64,000 nt of DNA from Archivesica marissinica (Eukaryota > Mollusca > Bivalvia > Venerida > Vesicomyidae): the NCBI GenBank assembly GCA_014843695.1, contig CM026397.1:40200651-40264650 (forward strand), written 5' to 3'. The first letter of the stretch is position 1. The number at the start of each line of letters is the position of its first letter. Positions 11,036 to 21,662 of the stretch are shown piece by piece. The position numbers were made by a program, and so were the translations under genes. The notes beneath the pieces are model-generated. The model ran no database searches. It was not told the origin of the DNA and saw nothing but the letters and a program-made list of their open reading frames with translations.

Positions 11036-11507
11036 CTCCAAAGCATAGTAGTCCTAATCTGTGTAGATACTGATTCTTACAAATATTATTAAATTATGTA
11101 GCTATATTACTCATTATATAAAATAAAACTAGTTTATTTTTCTGACTCGTCACTTATTGTATAAAGCAGTAGAAGTAAATGTATGTGTACAATTACCCCA
11201 CAGGTACCCCCGTATAATCCTGGGGTCGACTTCCGGTAAGAAACATCAATGGCGGGCTTTTTTCCTCGGTATAAAAAGAAACAATGCTATAGAGACTTAC
11301 TATCTGAAGATGTATATGAATTCTACAAATAATGCACGATACTAATAACTTCAACAAATGTGGTAAAAGTGACTTAGATTTATTGATGCCGACTGTTTCA
11401 CTGAACCCCATCCACTTTTCTCAATGTGAACCAAATACCATCCAAGTCAAAAGGTAGGCGCAAACGTCATAGATCGTCACCTACTCAGACAAGCACCATG
11501 GCGTTTT

Positions 11508-12225
11508 ATGAAGAAACATAAACTTATTTTAACTGATTTGGAAAATGATACTAGCTTTTATTCAGCTGATTCTGAAAACGATCCAGACAGTGCTAGTGTA
11601 AGCAGAAGTAAGAACATGACACCGTCCAGCTTTACGAAGGAGATTCTGAAAGAGAAACAACGCTCGTTCAAAATGACTTTAAAGATGCAACTGCCAGTCT
11701 TCAAAATGATATTAACAAATTTAAAATTGGAAAATCAAACACTAAGAAAGGAAATTGCATCACTGGGTATCATTAGATTCAACATCAGCTGCCCTGGATG
11801 AACTGGACAAGTATGCACGCAGGATGTCGGGTATTCCAGGTGCCACAGGAGACATGACCGATGATGTGGAGAGAACAATCCTCGCATAGACACACTCAAC
11901 AAATATAACACTGTCACCAGCAGATATAGATCGGTGACATAGGACAGATAAACCTACAAACAAACTCAACAGGAAAATCAGCATAAAGTTTACCAATTAC
12001 AAAGCACGACAACGTGTGCTTATGAATCGAAAGGGGTGCAGACGTCTTTGTTCAAGAAAACCTAACGAATGTCCGTGAGAACCAGGTATTCGAAGTAAGA
12101 CAGATCAACGGGACAAGAACATTGCAAACGCATGAGTTGCTGGAGCCAAACTATATGCCACCATGAGTTACAGTGGTAAGGACGCTAAGATTCAGATCAA
12201 AGATCTATATGACATCCGATAAGTG
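11508..12225 (+). pseudogene. Decayed LINE ORF1-like protein
   Basis: An open frame from 11508 to ~11780 starts with a charged, coiled-coil-like segment (KLENQTLRKEIASL). After frameshifts, pieces typical of the L1-type ORF1 protein (nucleic-acid chaperone of non-LTR elements) follow in order: ELDKYARRMSGIPG, DIGDIDRTNLQ, KARQRVLMNRKG and VFVQENLTNVRE, then a C-terminal DAKIQIKDLYDIR with stop near 12222. The ORF1 assignment rests on this order and on the KARQR and VFVQENLT segments. Several frameshifts mean it is dead. No reverse transcriptase follows. Confidence 0.72.
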
Positions 12226-12323
12226 AAGGAATGTCGACTTCCGGGTTAATATAAACAGTAGTGTCAAATGTTGGTGTTCCTGACTCCAGCAGTCAAAGAA
12301 CTATCAGCACAATTAAGTCTGTG

Positions 12324-12575
12324 TATTTACATTAAATACTCGTGCATCGATTTAATGGTTATAATTACCGAGATATATTTATTGATGTTTATAAAACACA
12401 ACGCTTATTTACATTAAATACTCGTGCATCGATTTAATGGTTATAATTACCGAGATATATGTATTGATGTTTATAAAACACAACGCTTATTTACATTAAA
12501 TATTCGTGTATTTGTTATCGACATATATTTACCAAGATCTATGTATCGATGTTTATGAAACACGATCGTTAACAG
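12324..12575. repeat. Three tandem copies of an 82-bp unit
   Basis: TATTTACATTAAATACTCGT recurs at 12324, 12406 and 12488 (third copy diverged), each followed by TTTATAAAACACAACG or a variant. Confidence 0.9.
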
Positions 12576-13655
12576 TTTAAATGTATCAATATAATCATTT
12601 ACTATGACTTGAATACAATAGTACAATACACACATACCCATTGTCCCGCCTGAGCTGTGTAGTGTCGCTGCAATACACACATCGCCTGACACACACGCAC
12701 GCACGACACGCACGACACAATATTCCGTTGTCACCAAGCGGGTACAGAGGATAATTCGAACATATAATATATATTATGTCCGAACCTGCAACCACATCAT
12801 TCATTTTCGAGTCGATATGTAAGTGCTTCAGATCTACAACATGTGGTATTCCGATGCTTCGTAAAAAGTTTCATCAAAATTGGGAGGAAAACCCGTTTGT
12901 AGATATTGTGGATGAACGGACATGGACGAGGGACGACTAGCATTCAAATATATAGCTCATGATTAGCATGCATGCAGCTTAGATCAGCTTTTATAAAGTT
13001 AACCAATGCTTTACACCGTATCATTTCGCCTTTGGCCGAATAAAGTTAACACTGTGGAGGATTTACTGTATCTGGTCTGCATGTATCATCCGGTTACTGC
13101 GGCTAGATCGAATGTACAATCAATGTTCTCTCCTGATGCTGTTGATAGATCGGATGTATTAAGCAACACATCCACATCTAATTCAACTGTTAATCATTTC
13201 ATTAAAAAATCAATATCATATATACAATAAACTATTAAATATGGAATTCCATCCCGATACAATTTAATATGAAGTACATGTGCTAAGAATTACCAGCTAA
13301 AGAAACCCCATAGTTTTCCCACACAAAGTACACTGAAATCAAATCCACTGATTCCGCAACATAACTTGGATTAGCACTCAATCACAACATTTCAAGGACC
13401 AATCACATAAACAATACAACAGCTAAAGCTAATAACTGTCGTCAGTTCATAAACAGCTATGTAAAACACGTCAAACAACAAGGTTAAAGAAACAGTATAC
13501 AAGACATACACACGACCACAATTGTAGTACTGTTCCACCGCATAGTCCACCGCATCAGCGGCACGCATATTAAACGTACACAATATACCAAGTCCAAAGA
13601 CCAGCTGTCCTGTACATATTTAAGGATTATAATGATCTATCTTCCTCTAATGTCA

Positions 13656-13862
13656 TAGTGTGGCATCCGTGGTCCAGCTTCGGATTTGGAATGAATCGGT
13701 CCCGGGTTCGATACTCGGTCAGGCCACGTATGTAGTGTCATTGAGCAAGGCACCTCACACATATCGCTTAGTACTGGTTAACCACTTAGGTCGGCTAAAC
13801 TTGCCCAGGAAAACATGTCTACGTCTCCGCAAGGGGTTTGACATTAATGGAACATATATAAA
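13656..13862 (+). mobile_element. tRNA-derived SINE, family E
   Basis: The tRNA-like head (GCATCCGTGGTCCAG, B box GGGTTCGATACTCGG) is followed by the conserved body TTGAGCAAGGCACCTCACAC, the core AGTACTGGTTAACCACTTAG with GGCTAA and TTGCCCAGGAAAAC, and the tail GGGGTTTGACATTAATGGAA. Same family as 28939-29153 (minus) and 29890-30097 (plus). Confidence 0.88.
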
Positions 13863-13995
13863 CCTCGCGTGGATGTAGTCATGTTTTTATATAATTATAC
13901 CAGTAGCGCAACCAAAATGATCCAAATCCTAAGGTAGCAGACCCTTGAACAGCGACGAAACATCAATGATGCCACCTCCCTTTATAGAATACAAA

Positions 13996-14236
13996 ACAGC
14001 TGTGTGTCTGGTGACTACCACCATCTGCTGTGTCTGGTGACTACCACCATCTGCTGTGTCTGGTGACTACCACCATCTGCTATGTCTGGTGACTACCACC
14101 ATCTGCTGTGTCTGGTGACTACCACCATCTGCTGTGTCTGGTGACTACCACCATCTGCTGTGTCTGGTGACTACCACCATCTGCTGTGTCTGGTGACTAC
14201 CACCATCTGCTGTGTCTGGTGACTACCACCATCTGA
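13996..14236. repeat. 26-bp minisatellite
   Basis: Nine almost perfect copies of TGTGTCTGGTGACTACCACC then ATCTGC. Very low divergence suggests recent expansion or homogenisation. Confidence 0.95.
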
Positions 14237-14654
14237 CCACACTAGAAACCTGATGAACTACCTAATAATTATAGTTTCCATGACACAATATCACTTTAAA
14301 CGGGGTTCTTCCCTAGACGTAACGCCTATGGAATAGTCTCCCCTACACGTTCAGTCTAGCCCCAGTTTAAGCATCATTGTTGAGCGGCTGGCTCCCCAAA
14401 ACAAATTCTAAAATAAGATGTGTGTATTATAATATTCTTGTAGAATTTTTATCATTTTATCTATCATAACTTTGCAACTAAAACCTATTGCTTATTAATA
14501 ACTGTTCCCAGATAACGCGCCTGCTAGCTACAATGTATAATCGTAAGCCATTGTCAGCAGCATAACATAGATATATATAAACAATCATGCTCAAATTTGG
14601 ATCGAATAGGTAAATGATGCTACACTCATTGATGCAGGATTGAAAGAGACAAAA

Positions 14655-14909
14655 TATAGTCCAGTGAGTAACACGTTGGATTGGTAATCCAGGGATCGCA
14701 GGTTCGATCCCTCATCTGACCCTAATAAAATTAACAGTCTTTCAGGTGATACTTTAAACCGAGGTCTCGTGTCAATGCTGTACGCACGTAAAAGACTGGG
14801 TCTCTGTTTGTACCATTGCACTATCTTCCAAGAATCTAAAATGACTAATCACTTCATGAGGCGTTGCTCATATGGGCAACCGGTAGCGACGATAAATAAA
14901 CGTAAAACG
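14655..14909 (+). mobile_element. SINE family A
   Basis: Plus-strand, near full-length copy: head with GCAGGTTCGATCCC, body TTAACAGTCTTTCAGGTGAT and GAGGTCTCGTGTC, and tail ATATGGGCAACCGGTAGCGA then CGATAAATAAACGT. Confidence 0.88.
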
Positions 14910-14919
14910 TTTAAGACCA

Positions 14920-15497
14920 TAACGAAGTTTTTTAGTGTTGTTGTTTTGAACCAGCAAACATGTGTCCAGACCCCAAGCTTCTGTGGTTCCAGTGAGAAGG
15001 CTAGCCTTTGTAATGCCTTTTTTACTCTAGTTGCATTTGATTCTACGGTATTCCATACGGTGTGAGTTTTCCTATTTGTACATATGCTACAGTAAGTTAG
15101 TGTTGAACGATGTTCTGCATCCCCATCAAGACGTCTGTATCAATATGTTTCAATCGCCGATCTAGTTTTAGTTTTCAATTGTGTTTTTGTGTATGTTGAG
15201 ACAGGTTCAGCGTTTGTTACCTATGGCTATCTGGCTCTGCATTAATGAGTTGAGCTTTGATTGTACAATTGTATGTAGGATACTTTGTTGTCGTTTGTGA
15301 ATATCGATTACTGTTGAGGTTAATGTCCTCACAGGAAGACTGTATATTGATGTTTTGCTGTGGAATATTTCTAGTTGATTGATCTGCGAGGTTAATAATG
15401 CAAGAGTTTGTGTACAGTACAGGAGTTCGGGGATTACGTAGGTTCTGTTTGTTTTATGCAAAACTGTGGGGTTTAACCCACTAATACCGCTTCTCAT
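14920..15497 (-). pseudogene. LINE reverse-transcriptase C-terminal fragment
   Basis: The minus-strand frame 15497-15207 reads through segments characteristic of the region after the palm in animal non-LTR reverse transcriptases: GLNPTVLHKTNRTYVIPELL, LEIFHSKT, SLPVRTLTSTV and HKRQQSIL. Downstream, in other frames, decayed matches continue (LRRLDGDAEH, VWNTVESNATRVKKALQRLA). It is 5'-truncated, frameshifted and inactive. The catalytic part is absent. It abuts the 3' end of the SINE A copy. Confidence 0.72.
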
Positions 15498-15567
15498 CAG
15501 GGCATAAGTATAGGCCCCTTAATTCTTACAAGCTCAATGCCTTCTTCTGTGAAGTGCTATAGTCAGT

Positions 15568-16029
15568 CAGGCCCGTCGCTGGGCATACGCAAGTACGCAC
15601 GTGCGTATCATTGGTCTCAGAAAACGAAAAAAATGAAAACTCCAAAAATGCATTAAAACCCCGGGGGTGGGCTTGTAGGGATACATAGGCGCCGGGATGT
15701 GTGTAGTGGTGGAATAATTGAGCCCATTGCAAATATTGTGCATCTCAAAATTTAGTTTGTGCTATTTTACGTGCTTGTTTAATTGATAAGGGCGATATAT
15801 CATGTATATTATACATCTAGCCTTAATTTATACCTTTATTCGGATTGTCGTAAGAACTTTAGTCCTGCAATTGTATGTTACAAAATGCAAGAAATTGCTT
15901 CCTCATTTCAAAAAAATTCCGGGGGGCATGGCCTCGGACCCCCCTAGCGTACTCGCTCGCTATGCTCACTCGATAAACAAGCATATTTTGGCCGTGCGTA
16001 TCATCAAAATAGCTCCAGCAACGGCCCTG
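15568..16029. mobile_element. Non-autonomous hAT-like element
   Basis: The left terminus CAGGCCCGTCGCTGG and the inverted right terminus (CCAGCAACGGCCCTG) form a TIR, with a further inverted match GTGCGTATCAT near both ends. The perfect pentanucleotide TCAGT flanks both sides. The interior contains AATTCCGGGGGGCATGGCCT then CGGACCCCCC, a motif common in such dispersed elements. Open frames crossing it are not coding. Confidence 0.65.
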
Positions 16030-17333
16030 TCAGTCCAAGATGGGTGTTTTTGTATCAATTTCCAAATCAGTGCATGCTGCCTGCGTGCCAATCAGATATG
16101 ACTTAATCCTATTGTCATGACTTGGCTTATTACTATATGTACCACTATGTTCTTCAGTAGATGGATATGTATCTTCTTTTCTCCGTATCTCCTTCCAAGA
16201 ATGGAACACCGAGGTTGTCCTCACCTCGTAAAATCACTTCACACACGTTGTAATGCTAAATAAGTTAAAACGCTCTGTGTCCTATCAGATACCTCCACCA
16301 TTGCATCAATATTAGTTTAAAAGAATGTAGATAGTTAGCAACTACTAAAATAGTGGTATTTATATACATGTATGTACAATGTTCCTCGACGGTACAGGTG
16401 TCAGCACATTTTGGATGTATATATATTAGGGATGTCAACGAGTACTCGAGTACTCGAGTACTCGATCGAACGTCCGAGTATCGAATACTGTTCAGATAAT
16501 CGAGTACTCTGTTAAAAAATATAAAATCAACAAATCTTTATTTTGCGCAAATACGGAGTTGCCTGTGAACAAATCGTGATCAGTGGGATTAGCGAAACTT
16601 CCGCTGTACCAAACAATGCAATATACAGCGTGTCATGGTGATATATCACACAGAGCCGGCTACAGTGACCGAATAATTAAAGTGTTGATTCAACTTAATT
16701 GGGAAGCGTAAGTTTGATGCAAATTGTTTTATCATTGTCGTCAGTACTGAGGCGGGTCGCCAGTTCGGTGCCTTTATATTACATAACTGGACACCTGCAA
16801 CCACGGCCTGTTATCTAATATTACACCATCAACCCAGTTCGGTGCCTTTGTATTACATAACTGGACACCTGCAACCACGGCCTTGATAAACTGAGATTAG
16901 GCCTAACATCTTAAGTCATTTCCCGCGCGAAGCGAGATTGATAATTTTAGGCGCGAAAATAATAGCAGACGATTATGCATAATACAAATATATATATATT
17001 ACATGGTAAACATTTGGCCATATATAGAAACAGTTTAATGTATTTATATACTACATTACTATTTATATATAACAATAATAAACATTTCGTGCAAATTGGG
17101 GTTTTGCACAATCCTCCCTACCCGGTGAGAAGTTTGACATCGCCCGCTATCGGCCGATTTACAAATCTTCATTCCTTTGAATATACAGTAGAAAACAATC
17201 ATAATATCAATACATCATATGTCCTAAAATAGCATTTCTTTCGCTAGGTACCACCATTCTAATCATAGAGGCAATAACTATTTACTGAACAACTGAAATA
17301 ATACCAAGTACATTTTCTAAGTCAAACATCACA
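16030..17333. other. Non-coding stretch with small repeats
   Basis: Contains a self-complementary TACTCGAGTACTCGAGTACT block at 16440-16465 (the preceding AGGGATGTCAACGAG looks like a hAT-type terminus) and a 74-bp tandem duplication starting at 16761 and 16835 (CAGTTCGGTGCCTTT...GCAACCACGGCC). No exon is supported. Confidence 0.6.
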
Positions 17334-18333
17334 NNNNNNNNNNNNNNNNNNNNNNNNNNNNNNNNNNNNNNNNNNNNNNNNNNNNNNNNNNNNNNNNNNN
17401 NNNNNNNNNNNNNNNNNNNNNNNNNNNNNNNNNNNNNNNNNNNNNNNNNNNNNNNNNNNNNNNNNNNNNNNNNNNNNNNNNNNNNNNNNNNNNNNNNNNN
17501 NNNNNNNNNNNNNNNNNNNNNNNNNNNNNNNNNNNNNNNNNNNNNNNNNNNNNNNNNNNNNNNNNNNNNNNNNNNNNNNNNNNNNNNNNNNNNNNNNNNN
17601 NNNNNNNNNNNNNNNNNNNNNNNNNNNNNNNNNNNNNNNNNNNNNNNNNNNNNNNNNNNNNNNNNNNNNNNNNNNNNNNNNNNNNNNNNNNNNNNNNNNN
17701 NNNNNNNNNNNNNNNNNNNNNNNNNNNNNNNNNNNNNNNNNNNNNNNNNNNNNNNNNNNNNNNNNNNNNNNNNNNNNNNNNNNNNNNNNNNNNNNNNNNN
17801 NNNNNNNNNNNNNNNNNNNNNNNNNNNNNNNNNNNNNNNNNNNNNNNNNNNNNNNNNNNNNNNNNNNNNNNNNNNNNNNNNNNNNNNNNNNNNNNNNNNN
17901 NNNNNNNNNNNNNNNNNNNNNNNNNNNNNNNNNNNNNNNNNNNNNNNNNNNNNNNNNNNNNNNNNNNNNNNNNNNNNNNNNNNNNNNNNNNNNNNNNNNN
18001 NNNNNNNNNNNNNNNNNNNNNNNNNNNNNNNNNNNNNNNNNNNNNNNNNNNNNNNNNNNNNNNNNNNNNNNNNNNNNNNNNNNNNNNNNNNNNNNNNNNN
18101 NNNNNNNNNNNNNNNNNNNNNNNNNNNNNNNNNNNNNNNNNNNNNNNNNNNNNNNNNNNNNNNNNNNNNNNNNNNNNNNNNNNNNNNNNNNNNNNNNNNN
18201 NNNNNNNNNNNNNNNNNNNNNNNNNNNNNNNNNNNNNNNNNNNNNNNNNNNNNNNNNNNNNNNNNNNNNNNNNNNNNNNNNNNNNNNNNNNNNNNNNNNN
18301 NNNNNNNNNNNNNNNNNNNNNNNNNNNNNNNNN
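17334..18333. other. Assembly gap, exactly 1000 N
   Basis: Unresolved placeholder; its right edge is inside the 9-bp tandem array, so the true array length is unknown. Confidence 0.99.
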
Positions 18334-18812
18334 GTAATGTAGTAATGTAGTAATGCAGTAATGTAGTAATGTAGTAATGTAGTAATGTAGTAATGCAGTA
18401 ATGCAGTAATGTAGTAATGTAGTAATGCAGTAATGTAGTAATGCAGTAATGTAGTAATGCAGTAATGCAGTAATGCAGTAATGCAGTAATGTAGTAATGT
18501 AGTAATGTAGTAATGTAGTAATGTAGTAATGCAGTAATGTAGTAATGTAGTAATGCAGTGATGTAGTAATGCAGTAATGTAGTAATGCAGTAATGTAGTA
18601 ATGCAGTAATGCAGTAATGCAGTAATGTAGTAATGCAGTAATGCAGTATTGTAGTAATGTAGTAATGTAGTATTGTAGTAATGTAGTAATGTAGTAATGC
18701 AGTAATGTAGTAATGCAGTAATGTAGTAATGCAGTAATGTAGTAATGTAGTAATGCAGTAATGCAGTATTGTAGTAATGTAGTAATGTAGTAATGTAGTA
18801 ATGTAGTAATGC
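18334..18812. repeat. 9-bp minisatellite (GTAATGYAG)n
   Basis: About 53 copies of a 9-bp unit alternating GTAATGTAG and GTAATGCAG, bounded on the left by the sequence gap. Nine is a multiple of three, so the minus strand reads as an endless Tyr/Ile/Thr/Leu/His open frame that is not a gene. Confidence 0.96.
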
Positions 18813-19197
18813 ACGCCTGATTGATTGTATGTGCGATTATTTATTGGCATTGTGTACACCTTATTATTTGCAACATTTAATATTGTTAGCGTAAACAATA
18901 AACACAGAAAAGCAAACATATCGGCTACACGTCGTTAATTTTAAGCTATTTACCGAGAAATCTCTAAGAATTTAGTCAAACTCCCATGAGGGTTTCATTA
19001 ATTATAAACGCATGCATGATAAAGCACATTGAAAAGAGATTCGTTATTACAAAGATCTGCCTACCAGAAAACACTGTACGTGATCGATCAAGGGATGCAT
19101 TTGATGCAATCTTCAACCTTTTATCAAGGGGAGATATTACACAAGGTTTCCAGAATAACTTAAAATAAGATTATAGTTCACTAAGAGGTTTGACGCA

Positions 19198-19545
19198 TGA
19201 TCCGACTACCTGGTGAGTATTCCAGGTCTATCCTTCCTTTCCTGTATGATCCGACTACCTGGTGAGTATTCCAGGTATATCCTTCCTTTCCTGCATGATC
19301 CGACTACCTGGTGGGTATTCCAGGTCCATCCTTCATTTCCTGTATGATCCGACTACCTGGTGGGTATTCCAGGTCCATCCTTCCTTTCCTGCATGATCCG
19401 ACTACCTGGTGGGTATTCCAGGTCCATCCTTCATTTCCTGTATGATCCGACTACCTGGTGGGTATTCCAGGTTCATCCTTCCTTTCCTGCATGATCCGAC
19501 TACCTGGTGGGTATTCCAGGTCCATCCTTCCTTTCCTGTGTGTCA
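19198..19545. repeat. 49-bp minisatellite
   Basis: Seven copies of a 49-bp unit: TGATCCGACTACCTGGTGRG, then TATTCCAGGTCCATCCTTCC and TTTCCTGYA. Divergence is low. Confidence 0.95.
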
Positions 19546-19978
19546 CAGCAACCCATTTCATTTCATCCCATTTACTAATGTTCCATACCTTCCAATTCAG
19601 TTCACCACCAATTAGTGCACAAATGATGACAAAACATGTTACAAATTGCCCACTAATCACAAGTACGCATGCAAGCGCCCAGGACCACTCGGGGCTAAAG
19701 AACTTAAGACAATGCCCGTCATGTCTCACTAACCGCTCTCAATGCTAACAACTGTATATTGTAACATCCTCATGGGAAGGAATTTACATAAGCTCTCAGC
19801 TTGGTTTCCAATCCATTTCAGATATCCTGTGTATTGGTATACTGTATATATATTGACTTAGCTGAATAAAATATGTTTAAACTAAAGTAGTTCACTAATA
19901 ACGGATCATACGTTACTCTCCAACAACATGGTATTACTTTCCTATGCACAGTCATTCGTACACACACAGTCTATACTT

Positions 19979-20110
19979 TATTTATTTTACAATGATTGCG
20001 AAGCAAGTTTTAACAACTTATATTAATCACTCTCGTTGGCTCGGATGAAAGCGTATACATTTATGTGGTCATTCATGAGGGAGGAAACCGGAGTACCCGG
20101 AGAAACACAG
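19979..20110 (-). mobile_element. SINE family B, 5'-truncated
   Basis: Minus-strand tail and body (GAGTGATTAATATAAGTTGT, TACTCCGGTTTCCTCCC) without the tRNA-like head. Truncation near 20110 is close to the MITE that begins at 20126. Confidence 0.82.
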
Positions 20111-20125
20111 TCATCCGTACACATA

Positions 20126-20321
20126 CAGTCTACATCCGTTATGTCGAATTCCGTCGGACCGAACAAAATACTTCGACATAACCGAAGTTTGACTTTACGA
20201 AATTCAATATAAACAGATCCAGTTATATGTAAATGATAGTATCTGAAACGGGATTTTGATCCGACTTCGAGATAACCGGATAATTCGACATAATCGACTT
20301 TGACATAACGGATGTAGCCTG
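20126..20321. mobile_element. pogo/Tigger-like MITE, 196 bp
   Basis: Termini CAGTCTACATCCGTTATGTC and CAGGCTACATCCGTTATGTC (right end, inverted) are flanked by TA at 20124-20125 and 20322-20323. The TIR continues inward with TTCGACATAAC blocks. No coding capacity. Confidence 0.85.
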
Positions 20322-20450
20322 TATATAAGATATTGCAAAAGTGGTTATTTCATGTCATAGTTTATGAAAAGAGTCATTTTGGCAAACTTTCCAAAACGAT
20401 ATGGTATGAAATCACCACCAGTGTAAGATTCCCTTTATTATCGCATTATA

Positions 20451-21345
20451 GAACAGGAGCCCAGAGGGGTCAGCCTAGCTGGAAAGTTAACCAATTTTCA
20501 TGTATATAGCAATGGTCCATGTGCATGCCCATGTAAGGAAATGGACGTCTGAAATGCTCATTCTGGTGGGTGTGGTCAGGAGGGCCATGAGAAAGGAACC
20601 CCAAAATTGAGCTAGATCAGCTCATGAGTTAACCTGATGAAACTTATTGTAAAATGCCCGGCATAGTCCCAGGTATCACAAATGGCCACTGCCAGACATT
20701 TTCGGTGGTGGGTTGTGCCCGCCAGACTTCTATAACCGGTACCCCAAAATTGACCTAGATCAGCTCGTGAGTTATAATCCCAGGTATCATGAATGGCCAG
20801 ACATTTTCAGTGGTGGGTTGTGCCCGCCAGATACCCCCGAATGCCCCCACCCCCAACATTGAGCTAGATCAGCTCATGAGTTAACCTGATGAAACATACT
20901 GGAAAATGTTCAGCATAGTCCCAGGTATCACAATGACCACTGCCAGACATGTTCAGTGGTGGGTTGTGCCCGCCAGACACCCCCGAATGCCCCCACCCCC
21001 AAAACTGAAAATGTTCAGCATAGTTCCAGGTATCACAAATGACCACTGCCAGACATTTTCAGTGGTGGGATGTGCACGCCAGACACCCCCGAATGTCCCC
21101 ACCCCCCAAAACTGAGCCAGATCAGCTTGTGAGTTAACCTGATGAAATTTACTGGAACATATTTGTCATAGCTCCAAGTATCATGAATGGCCACTGCCAG
21201 ACATTTTCAGTGGTGGGTTGTGCTCGCCAGACACCCCCAAATGCCCCCACCCCCAACATAGAGCTAGATCAGCTTGTGAGTTAACCTTCTGAAACTACTG
21301 GAAAATGTTTGGCATAGTCCCAAGTATCATGGGGGGAGGTGTTTT
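20451..21345 (+). repeat. Left long TIR of the 5.95-kb element
   Basis: Outer ~150 bp of unique TIR sequence, then tandem ~145-bp subunits beginning near 20611, 20752 (shortened), 20862, ~21003 (shortened), 21113 and 21261. A further degenerate subunit piece is seen around 21565-21635 (GAGTTAGATCTGAGTTAACC). The arm matches 25815-26400 in inverted orientation. Confidence 0.85.
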
Positions 21346-21662
21346 AATTATATTTTGTAAAAATATATATATAGCCATCAATTCAGGATGTTTTGTGAAT
21401 TCACCAAAAGGTGACACATAACAGACATACACATTTAAATTCAGTTCCTTTATTGATTTTAAGTAAGCCATATAGATATAGGCATGTATGTATCATGTAC
21501 ACGGGTAAGTAATTATCTATGGTTGAGTGTGCCTGCTATATACCTCCTACCCCCCATTCCAAATACAGAGTTAGATCTGAGTTAACCAAACTCGATGAAA
21601 GTGACTGAAAAATGTTCAGCATAATACTGTATAGCCCTTAGATTCTCTAGAGGTGTTATCTT

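Noticed and set aside
10345..11041. Open frames in the 10.4-11.0 kb minisatellite, including one with a hydrophobic start at 10345
   Set aside because: Frames follow the tandem unit on both strands; the hydrophobic start has no splice or promoter support.
17282..18919. 545-codon minus-strand open frame
   Set aside because: Consists of the 9-bp tandem array plus 1000 N read as unknown residues.
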